Shown one piece after another: positions 41,221-50,034 of a DNA stretch of 64,000 bases. The DNA is from Streptomyces sp. NBC_00663. GTDB lineage: Bacteria; Actinomycetota; Actinomycetes; Streptomycetales; Streptomycetaceae. Every line of letters begins with the position of its first letter. The stretch's first letter is position 1. The notes below the pieces were generated by a model. It searched no databases. It was not told the origin of the DNA and was given only the letters and a program-made list of their open reading frames with translations. Where the stretch lies: assembly GCF_036226885.1 (NCBI RefSeq), contig NZ_CP109027.1, positions 5,518,001 to 5,582,000 on the forward strand, read 5' to 3'. Both the position numbers and the translations under genes were made by a program.

Positions 41221-41694
41221 CTACCGCTCGTCGTGGCCCGAGCCGCGCTGGGCGACCAGTGCGTCGCGGATCTCCTTGAGGACCTCCAGCTCGGTGACCT
41301 CGATGATCTCGTGCGTCCCCTCCTTCGCCTTCCTGCGGGCTTCCTGTCGCGCCAGGTACTTCGACATCGGCAGCACCATCAGGAAGTACACGACCGCCGC
41401 GGTGATCACGAAGCTCAGCGTCGCGCCCAGCACGGTGCCCCACATGATCTGGATGCCGCTCTGCACCGTGCCGTCCGCCGCGACCTTGCACGGGTCCTTC
41501 AGGCACGAGCTGTAGCCGTCGAGGTTCTTGGTCCCGATCGCCCCGACCAGCGGGTTGATCACGCCCTTCACCACCGAGTTCACGATGTTGGTGAAGGCGG
41601 CACCGATGACCACTGCCACGGCCAGGTCGACGACGTTCCCGCGCATCAGGAAGGCTTTGAAGCCATCCCAGACGTTCGGCTTCTTCTCGCTCAC
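41221..41694 (-). CDS. mscL: large-conductance mechanosensitive channel MscL
   Basis: This 157-aa protein has the MscL layout: an N-terminal amphipathic helix (WDGFKAFLMRGN), transmembrane helix 1 with VVDLAVAVVIGAAFTNIVNSVVKGVINPLVG lining the pore, an extracellular loop with two cysteines (SSCLKDPC), transmembrane helix 2 (GTVLGATLSFVITAAVVYFLMVLP), and a charged C-terminal helix. It forms a pentameric pore that releases solutes during sudden osmotic downshift. The two cysteines in the periplasmic loop are unusual compared with E. coli and may form a disulfide. Confidence 0.95.
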   Translation of the reverse strand: MSEKKPNVWDGFKAFLMRGNVVDLAVAVVIGAAFTNIVNSVVKGVINPLVGAIGTKNLDGYSSCLKDPCKVAADGTVQSGIQIMWGTVLGATLSFVITAAVVYFLMVLPMSKYLARQEARRKAKEGTHEIIEVTELEVLKEIRDALVAQRGSGHDER

Positions 41695-41832
41695 CTAGGG
41701 GACTCTCCTCGCAGGCACAGGTTGTGGAACAAACAGCTCCGCAACCTACGTCAACGCGAGGTGACCCTGTCCAATTGGGTAGCTCGAAAGGGGTGCTTGG
41801 CAGAAGGCCGCGCAACAGGCGGATCACACGGC

Positions 41833-42369
41833 TCAACACAGCGTCACCGCCAGTCGTGCCGTCGCGCTCGCACCCGCGAGGCGTGCCGCGATGGAGCGCG
41901 GCACCGAGAGCACCACCAGAGCGCCGCTCTCGACAGCACCCTCCAGCGGTTCGGGCACCTTCTTCACCCGCGCCCCGCGCGCGATCACCTGTGCGTCGCC
42001 GCCCGTCGCCGTCGATTCGGCGGCGATCACGTCGACCCGGTCTCCGGGCCGCAGCAGCAGAACCGTGGCCCCGTCGGCGATACGCACCGGCGCCGTCACC
42101 ATCTCGACGGCACGGTGCTCCCGTACCGGCGCGGCCGTCGGGTGCCCGCGGGCCCCGTCCGCCCCGTCCGGACCGACGGCCAACAGCGCCGCGGCCGTCA
42201 CGGCGAGGCCCGCCGCAAGGGCCCGCCTGCGATGCCGTACGAGCCGGGCCAGTTGACAACGACCGCCCCGCACCCGCACCGGAGCGAAGTGCGGCACCTC
42301 GCACGTGGCGGGGGCATCGCTGCCCGGCGGGCGCGGAACGAGAGGAGAGGGAGAAGGAGCGAACGACAC
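41833..42369 (-). CDS. SAF-domain membrane protein (RcpC/CpaB-like)
   Basis: From the GTG at 42369 the protein has 178 aa. A Pro-rich cytoplasmic N-terminus precedes a single membrane helix (ALAAGLAVTAAALLAV), then an outer SAF domain: VEMVTAPVRIADGATVLLLRPGDRVDVIAA and the hydrophobic core VPRSIAARLAGASATARLAVTL. SAF domains occur in Flp pilus assembly protein CpaB/RcpC and in sialic acid and D-altronate enzymes; the membrane form points to CpaB. No other pilus gene is in the window. Role inferred only from the domain. Confidence 0.75.
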   Translation of the reverse strand: MSFAPSPSPLVPRPPGSDAPATCEVPHFAPVRVRGGRCQLARLVRHRRRALAAGLAVTAAALLAVGPDGADGARGHPTAAPVREHRAVEMVTAPVRIADGATVLLLRPGDRVDVIAAESTATGGDAQVIARGARVKKVPEPLEGAVESGALVVLSVPRSIAARLAGASATARLAVTLC

Positions 42370-42523
42370 GGGACCACCACCTGTGACAAGGAATCGGCTG
42401 GCAAGGCCACGATGAGGCCTCGCGCCGAATCCCGCCGAGACAGGTGGACGACCGACTGGTTGTGGAAAACTCCCGCACCCGAACGGGGAGTTCCGCCCTT
42501 CCGTCGCGGGGTACGGCGCCGTG

Positions 42524-43357
42524 TCAGGGCAGTTCGAAGCCCGGATCCATGCCACCGAGCGCCGTTGTGCACAGGCAGTCCCGCTCGTCGTTCGCCGGCA
42601 GCGCGGCCACCGCGTCGAACAGGACACCCCGCAGCCGGTCCACGTTCGCCGCGAACACCCGCAGCACCTCGTCGTGCGAGACGCCCTCACCGGTCTCGGC
42701 GCCCGCGTCGAGGTCCGTGACCAGGGTCAACGACGTGTAGCAGAGCTCCAGTTCACGAGCGAGCGCCGCCTCGGGATGACCGGTCATGCCCACCACCGAC
42801 CAGCCCTGCGCCTGGTGCCACAACGATTCGGCGCGCGTCGAGAAGCGCGGCCCCTCGATCACCACCAGCGTTCCGCCGTCCACCGCTTCCCAGTCCCGCC
42901 CGCGCGCCGCCTTCAACGCCGCCGTCCTGCCGACCGGGCAGTAGGGGTCGGCCAGCGACACATGGACGACCTGGGGCACCTCGCCGCCGGGCAGCGGCAG
43001 CCCGTCGAAGTACGTCCCCGCACGGGACTTCGTACGGTCGACCAGCTGATCCGGCACCAGCAGCGTGCCGGGCCCGTACTCGGGGCGCAGCCCGCCCACC
43101 GCGCAGGGACCGAGGATCTGACGAGCGCCCACCGACCGCAGGGCCCACAGATTGGCGCGGTAGTTGATCCGGTGCGGCGGAAGATGGTGGCCGCGCCCGT
43201 GCCGGGGCAGGAACGCGACCCGTCGGCCCGCTATGTCACCGAGGAAGAGGGAGTCACTGGGCGGGCCGTAAGGGGTGTCCACCTGGATCTCGGTCACGTC
43301 GTCGAGGAACGAGTAGAAGCCCGAGCCGCCGATTACGCCGATCTCTGCGTTCGCCAT
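42524..43357 (-). CDS. mtnP: S-methyl-5'-thioadenosine phosphorylase
   Basis: The ATG at 43357 gives 277 aa. Motifs of nucleoside phosphorylase family 2 are clear: IGVIGGSGFYSFL, TPYGPPSDSLFLGDI, FLPRHGRGHHLPPHRINYRANLWAL (phosphate and base site) and VVGMTGHPEAALARELELCYTSLTLVTDLD. It splits methylthioadenosine, a by-product of polyamine and other synthesis, to adenine and methylthioribose 1-phosphate. The sequence around MTGHPE resembles the mycobacterial enzyme. It starts 100 bp before the stop of the convergent or parallel neighbour, with a terminator between. Confidence 0.9.
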   Translation of the reverse strand: MANAEIGVIGGSGFYSFLDDVTEIQVDTPYGPPSDSLFLGDIAGRRVAFLPRHGRGHHLPPHRINYRANLWALRSVGARQILGPCAVGGLRPEYGPGTLLVPDQLVDRTKSRAGTYFDGLPLPGGEVPQVVHVSLADPYCPVGRTAALKAARGRDWEAVDGGTLVVIEGPRFSTRAESLWHQAQGWSVVGMTGHPEAALARELELCYTSLTLVTDLDAGAETGEGVSHDEVLRVFAANVDRLRGVLFDAVAALPANDERDCLCTTALGGMDPGFELP

Positions 43358-43416
43358 GACCAGCACAGTAGCTGGCCCCGGGCAGCGGGCCGGAGCGGGC
43401 TTCTGAAAACGCCGAG

Positions 43417-43444
43417 GACCCCGCCGTCGTACGACGACAGGGTC
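43417..43444 (-). terminator. terminator between fmdB-like gene and mtnP
   Basis: On the transcribed strand GACCCUGUCGUCGU pairs with ACGACGGCGGGGUC through 14 positions, two of them G-U, with no spare loop bases. It follows the FmdB-like gene stop by 13 bases. Confidence 0.55.
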
Positions 43445-43457
43445 TGCGGGTGAGTCC

Positions 43458-43769
43458 TTAAGCGGCGGAGGTGCTGCTGGAGGAGCCGCTGCTCGACGGC
43501 TTCGAGTCCGAGGACGACGACGTCGAAGAGGACGGCGTCGTCGTGGCGGACGTCGACTTCGACGACGTAGCGGGCGAGCTGCTCGACGAGGAGCCGCGGC
43601 TGTCGTTGCGGTAGAAGCCAGAGCCCTTGAAGACAATGCCGACCGCGGAGAACACCTTCTTCAGGCGGCCACCGCAGTTGGGGCACTCGGTCAGAGCGTC
43701 GTCGGTGAACTTCTGCACCGCCTCGAGGCCCTCGCCACACTCGGTGCACTGGTACTGGTAGGTCGGCAC
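43458..43769 (-). CDS. FmdB-family zinc-ribbon protein with Ser-rich tail
   Basis: The GTG at 43769 has GGAGGAAG four bases upstream and gives 103 aa. The N-terminal zinc ribbon is the FmdB pattern: VPTYQYQCTECGEGLEAVQKFTDDALTECPNCGGRLKKVFSAVGIVFKGSGFYRND, with two CxxC pairs and the FKGSGFY signature. The rest is a low-complexity Ser/Thr/Pro tail, unusual in its length. FmdB proteins have no defined activity; they resemble regulatory or assembly factors. The CIRCE-like operator directly upstream suggests heat-shock control through HrcA, unexpected for this family. Confidence 0.88.
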   Translation of the reverse strand: MPTYQYQCTECGEGLEAVQKFTDDALTECPNCGGRLKKVFSAVGIVFKGSGFYRNDSRGSSSSSSPATSSKSTSATTTPSSSTSSSSDSKPSSSGSSSSTSAA

Positions 43770-43780
43770 TTGTCTTCCTC

Positions 43781-43807
43781 CTGGCACTCTCACTCAATGA
43801 GTGCTAA
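43781..43807. promoter_or_regulatory. CIRCE-like (HrcA) operator upstream of the fmdB-like gene
   Basis: CTGGCACTC-N9-GAGTGCTAA matches the CIRCE consensus TTAGCACTC-N9-GAGTGCTAA at 16 of 18 arm positions with the exact 9-base spacer. On the coding strand of the FmdB-like gene it lies just upstream of the ribosome-binding site, the usual location of CIRCE in HrcA-repressed heat-shock genes such as groES-groEL. Confidence 0.75.
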
Positions 43808-43837
43808 CGACGGTCCATAGTGACGTATTCCTGAGGA

Positions 43838-45130
43838 TCAGTCCACCGTCACCGGCACGCGGTGACCGACGCCACGTGCGACCGTACGGCTCCGGGGGCG
43901 CGCCGCGAGCCGTGAACGCAGGGCGAGGAGGGTCGCCAGGGCGAGCAGTGTGCCGACCATCGGGACCAGGAATCCTGCACCGTCCCAGAAGCGGTCCTCC
44001 AGCTGCCCGGCGACCGTGACGGCGCCGGCTTGGCCCAGTGCCACCGCACCGGTCAGCCAGGTGAAGGCCTCGGTCCGGGCGCCGGCCGGCACCAGGTCCT
44101 CGACCAGCGTGTAGCCGGTGATCAGCGCGGGCGCGATGGACATGCCGACCAGGAGACCGAGTCCGGCCAGCGCGAGAACGGAGTGCGCGGCCCACAGGCC
44201 GGAGGCGGTCAGCGCGAGCGCGGCGTACCCGACCACGAGGCGCCGCTGCGGAGCGACCTTCCACGCGATGGCGCCGCAGGCGATGCCGGAGATCATGTTG
44301 CCCGCGGCGAAGACGCCGTACAGGACACCGTTCAGCCCGGGCTCGCCGATCGACTCGGTGAACGCGGCCAGCGAGACCTGCATGCCGCCGAAGACGGAAC
44401 CGATGCCCAGGAACGTCACGATCAGCACGCGCACGCCGGGTATGCGCAGCGCGGAGCCGTGCTCCACGCGCGCGTGCCCGTCCAACGCGACCTGGGGCTG
44501 TGTGCCCTTCTGCGCGGCGAACAGCAGGCCGCCGATCAGGGTCAGCGCGGCCTCCGTCATCAGGCCGGCGGCCGGGTCGACCGCGGTGCACAGGGCGGTG
44601 GCCAGGAGCGGGCCGACGACGAAGGTCAGCTCGTCCGTGACCGACTCGAAGGCCGCCGCGGTGCTCATGAGGGGGGAGCCCTGGAGCTTCACGCCCCAGC
44701 GGGCGCGCACCATGGGGCCGATCTGGGGCACCGAGGCGCCCGTGGGCACGGCGGCGATGAACAGCGCCCACAAGGGCGCGTGGGAGAGCGCGAGCGCCGT
44801 CAGGGTCAGCCCCGACAGGGAGTGCACCAGCACACCGGGGATCAGCACGATGCGCTGGCCGTGACGGTCGGCGAGGCGGCCGCTGTAGGGCGCGAACACC
44901 GCCATGGAGACACCGGTGACCGCGGCTGCGGCGCCCGCCGCTCCGTACGAGCCGGTGGTGTGCTGCACGAGCAGCACGATGGAGATCGTCAGCATCGCGA
45001 ACGGCTGCCGCGCGGCGAAGCCGGGGAGCAGGAACGTCCAGGCGCCGCGCGTGCGCAGCAGTTGCCCGTATCCGGGGCGGGAGGAAGCCGACGAGTCCTT
45101 CGACGGCTCGGTGGTGACCGTGGATGCCAC
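43838..45130 (-). CDS. MFS transporter (12 transmembrane helices)
   Basis: I use the GTG at 45130, which gives 430 aa; a start a little further upstream cannot be excluded. The major facilitator layout is visible, with YSGRLADRHGQR as the loop 2-3 motif and about 12 helices, including VSMAVFAPYSGRLADR, FLGIGSVFGGMQVSL and ALITGYTLVEDLVPAGARTEAFTW. No strong similarity to a named drug exporter is evident. It is upstream of, and in the same direction as, the FmdB-like gene, but the CIRCE site between suggests a separate promoter for the latter. Confidence 0.82.
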   Translation of the reverse strand: MASTVTTEPSKDSSASSRPGYGQLLRTRGAWTFLLPGFAARQPFAMLTISIVLLVQHTTGSYGAAGAAAAVTGVSMAVFAPYSGRLADRHGQRIVLIPGVLVHSLSGLTLTALALSHAPLWALFIAAVPTGASVPQIGPMVRARWGVKLQGSPLMSTAAAFESVTDELTFVVGPLLATALCTAVDPAAGLMTEAALTLIGGLLFAAQKGTQPQVALDGHARVEHGSALRIPGVRVLIVTFLGIGSVFGGMQVSLAAFTESIGEPGLNGVLYGVFAAGNMISGIACGAIAWKVAPQRRLVVGYAALALTASGLWAAHSVLALAGLGLLVGMSIAPALITGYTLVEDLVPAGARTEAFTWLTGAVALGQAGAVTVAGQLEDRFWDGAGFLVPMVGTLLALATLLALRSRLAARPRSRTVARGVGHRVPVTVD

Positions 45131-45417
45131 GGCCCGTGCCTTTCTGCCGCCTGGTAGCGCGCCCGTGCGGGGGCGCCGAGAGCTGTCCTCGTGCGCGGAA
45201 CTGCGGTAGATACCGGCGCCCACTGCGAGGGGTGTCCCGGCCGCCATACGGTCGCGCCAGCTCTGCGTCAGGCAGAGTTGGTTCGATCAAAGTGCGCCTT
45301 CATCGTACAGGGATCAATGGCTGATGTTCCTGTGAAAACGAGCACCATTGGGGTCGTTCACCTGCGATTGATGAAGGTGTGAACCGTGCGAAACATGCCC
45401 TTAACCGGCGGTCACTG

Positions 45418-46953
45418 TCAATGCCCCGGGGTCGCGCCGTCCGTCCCCAGCCATCCGGCCAGCTTGCCCCCGTGCCCCACCGCGCGCAGCCGCTTCTCCG
45501 CCGCGTCCCGGACGGGGTCCGTGGCGACCACGAGCAGTTCGTCCCCGCGGCGCAGCACCGTCGTGGGCAACGGAACGAACGATTTTCCATCGCGGACGAC
45601 GAGGGTGACGGCGGCCCCGGCCGGCAGACGCAGTTCGTTGACCTCGACGCCGTGCATCTTCGAGGCGTCCGGGATAACGACGGACAGCAGGTGTCCGCGC
45701 AGCCGCTCCAGGGGCGCCGACTCGATGCCGAGGTCGGCGGCCTCGGCGTCCTGGCCCAGCCGGAGCTTGCGGGCGAGCCAGGGGAGCGTCGGCCCCTGGA
45801 CCAGGGTGTAGACGACGACCAGGACGAAGACGATGTTGAAGATACGGCGGCTGCCGTCGACGCCGTTCACCATGGGGATCGTCGCCAGGATGATGGGCAC
45901 GGCGCCGCGCAGCCCGGCCCAGGACATGAGGGTCTGCTCCTGCCAGGGCACCCGGAACGGTGTCAGGCACAGCACGACGCTGAGCGGGCGGGCGACCATG
46001 GTCAGCACCAGCCCGATGACGAGCGCGGGCCACACGTCGTCGCCCAGTTCGTGCGGGGTGACGAGCAGACCGAGCAGGACGAACATGCCGATCTGGGCGA
46101 TCCAGCCGAGCCCGTCGGCGAAACCGCGCGTGGCGGGCCAGTGCGGGAGCTTGGCGTTGCCCATCACCATGGAGGCGAGGTAGACGCCGAGGAAGCCACT
46201 GCCGTGGGCCAGTGCGCCCGCCGCGTACGCCGTGACGGCGATCGCCATGACGGCGATCGGGTAGAGGCCGGAGGCGGGCAGGGCGACGTGCCTGAGCCCC
46301 CAGGAGCCCAGCCAGCCGACCGCGAGGCCGACGGCCGCGCCGATGGCCAGTTCCAGGGCTATCTCACCGATCAGCAGGTACCAGTGCTCGACGGGGCCCG
46401 CCGTGGAGAAGGCGACGACCAGGATGACGACCGGGGCGTCGTTGAAGCCGGACTCGGCCTCCAGCGTGCCCGTCACGCGCGCGGGCAGGGGGATCCGCCG
46501 CAGGACCGAGAAGACCGCCGCCGCGTCCGTGGAAGAGACGACCGCCCCGATGATGAGCGCCTGCCGCCACTCGAGGCCGATCAGGTAGTGGGCGGCCGTC
46601 GCCGTGACCCCGACGCTCACCGCGACGCCGGCCAGGGCCAGGGCGGTGGCGGCCGGCAGGGCCGGCTCGACCTCCTTCCACTTCGTGCCCAGGCCACCCT
46701 CGGCCAGGATCACGACCAGGGCCGCGTACCCGATGACCTGGGTCAGTTCGGCGTTGTCGAACTTGATGTCACCGATGCCGTCCTGGCCCATGGCGATGCC
46801 GATGCCCAGGTAGACGAGCAGGCTGGGGAGCCCGCTGCGCGAGGAGATCCGGACCGCTGCGACGGCGACGAGCAGGACGAGCGAGCAGACGAGCAGGAGC
46901 TGGTTGAGGTCGTGGACGGTCAGCGGCTGTTCCCTTCCCAGGCCCACGGGCAT
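45418..46953 (-). CDS. CPA1-type cation/proton antiporter with RCK_C domain
   Basis: I give the ATG at 46953 as start, but a CTG at 46923, with GGAAGGGA just upstream and leading into TVHDLNQLLLV, is at least as likely. The membrane domain has 12-13 helices and the CPA1 core sequence VVSSTDAAAVFSVLRR and LEAESGFNDAPVVILVV, where the paired Asp and Asn-Asp motifs bind the cation. The C-terminal about 100 residues are a TrkA_C/RCK_C regulatory domain (GVEVNELRLPAGAAVTLVVRDGKSFVPLP). Such proteins exchange K+ or Na+ for protons and are controlled by nucleotides. The gene is divergent from the penicillin acylase gene. Confidence 0.88.
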   Translation of the reverse strand: MPVGLGREQPLTVHDLNQLLLVCSLVLLVAVAAVRISSRSGLPSLLVYLGIGIAMGQDGIGDIKFDNAELTQVIGYAALVVILAEGGLGTKWKEVEPALPAATALALAGVAVSVGVTATAAHYLIGLEWRQALIIGAVVSSTDAAAVFSVLRRIPLPARVTGTLEAESGFNDAPVVILVVAFSTAGPVEHWYLLIGEIALELAIGAAVGLAVGWLGSWGLRHVALPASGLYPIAVMAIAVTAYAAGALAHGSGFLGVYLASMVMGNAKLPHWPATRGFADGLGWIAQIGMFVLLGLLVTPHELGDDVWPALVIGLVLTMVARPLSVVLCLTPFRVPWQEQTLMSWAGLRGAVPIILATIPMVNGVDGSRRIFNIVFVLVVVYTLVQGPTLPWLARKLRLGQDAEAADLGIESAPLERLRGHLLSVVIPDASKMHGVEVNELRLPAGAAVTLVVRDGKSFVPLPTTVLRRGDELLVVATDPVRDAAEKRLRAVGHGGKLAGWLGTDGATPGH

Positions 46954-47195
46954 CACGCGCGCGTGGGCTCACGTACATAGGACACGAAGTGGCGGTTCTT
47001 CGCACCCAAGTACTTCGTTACCTTACCTAACTCTTGACGATTTCTTGACACTCCTCAGGGCAAGATCGAACGCTCGCCCGTTCGGGTTCCCGACTCCGCG
47101 TCAAGTGGCGTCAGGCCCTGCGCCTATGGTTGCTCCAGCGCTCATTCAAAAGGACAGCCCGCCCTGCCGCTCGCGTTAGGACAGCAAGGACAGCG

Positions 47196-49952
47196 ATGCC
47201 CCCCAACACCACCGCCTCATCGGGTCAGCAGCCCGGCAAGTCCGGCAGGAAAAAGGGGCGCAAAGCCCGTCTGATCGTCCTCGTCCTGGTATTGGCCATC
47301 ATCGGGGGCATCGCGTACGGGGCGTACTGGTCCATCAGTACCGTCCGTGCCTCCCTCCCGCAGACCAAGGGCTCGATCACGCTCGAGGGCCTGTCGGGAC
47401 CGGTCGACGTGAAGCGCGACGGCAACGGCATCCCGCAGATCTACGCCTCCACCGACCAGGACCTGTTCATGGCGCAGGGCTACGTCCAGGCGCAGGACCG
47501 GTTCTACGAGATGGACGTGCGCCGCCACATGACCTCCGGGCGCCTGTCGGAGATGTTCGGCAAGGGCCAGATCAAGAACGACGAGTTCCTGCGCACCCTG
47601 GGCTGGGACCGGGTCGCGAAGAAGGAGTACGACACCAAGCTGTCGGCCTCCACCAAGAAGTACCTCCAGGCGTACGCCAAGGGAGTCAACGCCTACCTGG
47701 AGGGCAAGGACGGCAAGGAGATCTCCCTGGAGTACGCCGCCCTCGGCTTCACCAACGACTACAAGCCCGAGCAGTGGACCCCCGTCGACTCGGTCTCCTG
47801 GCTGAAGGCAATGGCCTGGGACCTGCGCGGCAACATGCAGGACGAGATCGACCGCGCCCTGATGACCAGCCGTCTGGGCCCCAAGCAGATCGCCGACCTG
47901 TACCCGGAGTACCCGTACAGCCGCAACAAGGCGATCGTCCAGGAGGGCCAGTACAACGAGCTCACCCAGACGTTCGAGCAGGACGGCTCCACGTCCGCCG
48001 CGGGCTCCACCAGCGGCGCGACGGGCACCACCGACACCTCCACGGCCTCCACGTCCCTCCAGAGCCAGCTGGCGGGCCTCCAGGACGTCCTGGACGACGT
48101 CCCCACGGCCGTCGGCGTGAACGGCAACGGCATCGGCTCCAACGCCTGGGTCGTCTCCGGCAAGTACACGATCACCGGCAGCCCGCTGCTGGCCAACGAC
48201 CCGCACCTGTCGGCCTCGCTGCCGTCCGTCTGGTACCAGATGGGCCTGCACTGCCGCACCGTCTCCAGCAAGTGCCAGTACGACGTCACCGGTTACACCT
48301 TCGCGGGCATGCCCGGCGTCGTCATCGGCCACAACGCGAACATCGCCTGGGGCATGACGAACTCCGGCGTGGACGTCACCGACCTGTACCTGGAGAAGCT
48401 CAGCGGCAGCGGCTACCTGTACGACGGCAAGACGGTGCCGTTCACCACGCGCGAGGAGACCATCAAGGTCGCCGGCGGCAAGTCCAAGACGATCGTCGTC
48501 CGCGAGACCAACAACGGCCCCCTGCTGTCCGACCGTGACGACGAGCTGGTCAAGGTCGGCAAGAAGGCCACCGTCGACACCGCCGCACCCGACCGCGGCG
48601 ACGGCTACGGCATCGCCCTGCGCTGGACGGCCCTCCAGGCGGGCACCAGCATGGACGCCGTCTTCGCCATGGACAAGGCGGCGAACTGGAACGAATTCCG
48701 CGCCGCGGCCACCCTGTTCGAGGTGCCGTCGCAGAACCTGGTCTACGCCGACAGCAAGAACATCGGCTACACGCTGCCCGGCAGGATCCCCACGCGCGCG
48801 AAGGGCGTCGACGGCTCGATCCCGCAGCCGGGATGGGACTCCGAGTACCGCTGGACCGGTTGGATCCAGCAGGACGAACTGCCCTACGAGTACAACCCGT
48901 CGCGCGGCTACATCGTCACCGCCAACCAGGCCGTGATCGACCAGGACAAGTACCCCTACACGCTCACCACGGACTGGGGCTACGGCACCCGCAGCCAGCG
49001 GATCACCGACCTGATCCAGTCGAAGATCGACGACGGCGGCAAGATCTCGACCGACGACATGCGTCAGATGCAGGTCGACAACAGCAGCGAGATCGCCAAG
49101 CTGCTCGTGCCCAAGCTGCTGAAGATCGACATCGAGGACAAGGACGTCCGCGAGGCGCAGAAGCTGCTGGAGGGCTGGGACTACACCCAGGACGCCGACT
49201 CCGCGGCGGCCGCCTACTTCAACTCGGTCTGGCGCAACATCCTCAAGCTCGCCTTCGGCAACAAGCTGCCCAAGGAACTCCGCGTCGAGGGCCAGTGCCT
49301 GTGGGTCGAGAAGGCCGACAGCACCGGGCCGGTGGACGAGGAGACCGAGGTGCGCGAGTGCGGTCAGCGCGACCCCGACCAGGCGCAGCCGGACGGTGGC
49401 GACCGCTGGTTCGAGGTCGTGCGCAACCTCATGGACGACGAGAAGAGCGACTGGTGGAAGACGCCGGCCGGCGTCGGTGACCGCCCCAAGGCCGAGAACC
49501 GCGACCAGCTGTTCAAGCGCGCCATGATCGACGCCCGCTGGGAGCTGACCGCCAAGCTCGGCAAGGATATCGACACCTGGAGCTGGGGCCGGCTGCACCG
49601 CCTGTTCCTCAAGAACCAGACCCTCGGCACCGACGGCCCCGGAATCATCCAGTACATCCTCAACCGCGGCCCCTGGAAGCTCAGCGGCGGCGAGGCCACG
49701 GTCAACGCGACCGGCTGGAACGCCGCCGGCGGCTACGGCGTCATCTGGGTGCCGTCGATGCGGATGGTGGTCAACCTCGGCGACCTCGACAAGTCGAAGT
49801 GGATCAATCTCACCGGCGCCTCCGGGCATGCCTACAGCGCCCACTACACCGACCAGACGAGCAAGTGGGTCAAGGGCGAACTCCTGGACTGGTCCTTCTC
49901 GAAGGACGCGGTCGACAAGAGCACGAGCGACACCCTGGTGCTCAAACCGTGA
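47196..49952 (+). CDS. penicillin acylase family N-terminal-nucleophile hydrolase, membrane-anchored
   Basis: The ATG at 47196 follows AAGGA and gives 918 aa. A basic N-terminus and one membrane helix (RLIVLVLVLAIIGGIAYGAYW) anchor it. The chain is a precursor: alpha subunit from about 60, a spacer, then the autocleavage site GNGIGSNAWVVSGK where Ser at about 315 becomes the N-terminal nucleophile of the beta subunit. Conserved beta segments include NDPHLSASLPSVWYQMGLHC and GMTNSGVDVTDLYLEKL. Homologues hydrolyse penicillins, quorum-sensing acyl-homoserine lactones or aculeacin. The natural substrate is unknown. A perfect terminator follows. Confidence 0.92.
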   Translation: MPPNTTASSGQQPGKSGRKKGRKARLIVLVLVLAIIGGIAYGAYWSISTVRASLPQTKGSITLEGLSGPVDVKRDGNGIPQIYASTDQDLFMAQGYVQAQDRFYEMDVRRHMTSGRLSEMFGKGQIKNDEFLRTLGWDRVAKKEYDTKLSASTKKYLQAYAKGVNAYLEGKDGKEISLEYAALGFTNDYKPEQWTPVDSVSWLKAMAWDLRGNMQDEIDRALMTSRLGPKQIADLYPEYPYSRNKAIVQEGQYNELTQTFEQDGSTSAAGSTSGATGTTDTSTASTSLQSQLAGLQDVLDDVPTAVGVNGNGIGSNAWVVSGKYTITGSPLLANDPHLSASLPSVWYQMGLHCRTVSSKCQYDVTGYTFAGMPGVVIGHNANIAWGMTNSGVDVTDLYLEKLSGSGYLYDGKTVPFTTREETIKVAGGKSKTIVVRETNNGPLLSDRDDELVKVGKKATVDTAAPDRGDGYGIALRWTALQAGTSMDAVFAMDKAANWNEFRAAATLFEVPSQNLVYADSKNIGYTLPGRIPTRAKGVDGSIPQPGWDSEYRWTGWIQQDELPYEYNPSRGYIVTANQAVIDQDKYPYTLTTDWGYGTRSQRITDLIQSKIDDGGKISTDDMRQMQVDNSSEIAKLLVPKLLKIDIEDKDVREAQKLLEGWDYTQDADSAAAAYFNSVWRNILKLAFGNKLPKELRVEGQCLWVEKADSTGPVDEETEVRECGQRDPDQAQPDGGDRWFEVVRNLMDDEKSDWWKTPAGVGDRPKAENRDQLFKRAMIDARWELTAKLGKDIDTWSWGRLHRLFLKNQTLGTDGPGIIQYILNRGPWKLSGGEATVNATGWNAAGGYGVIWVPSMRMVVNLGDLDKSKWINLTGASGHAYSAHYTDQTSKWVKGELLDWSFSKDAVDKSTSDTLVLKP

Positions 49953-49981
49953 GCCGCTGAAGCCGGCTGAACCCGAGCAAT

Positions 49982-50017
49982 CGAAGGGCCCCTCCACGCG
50001 CGTGGAGGGGCCCTTCG
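49982..50017. terminator. bidirectional terminator after penicillin acylase
   Basis: CGAAGGGCCCCTCCACGC followed by its exact reverse complement gives a 36-bp perfect palindrome between the convergent acylase and cyclo-ligase genes. Confidence 0.85.
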
Positions 50018-50034
50018 CGTACGCCGGGCGGCGT

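Noticed and set aside
45131..45417. Small RNA or peptide gene between the MFS and antiporter genes
   Set aside because: Only short imperfect repeats (CTCTGC/GCAGAG and GTTCACCT/AGGTG-GAAC) are seen, with no coding bias. It is better explained as a promoter region.
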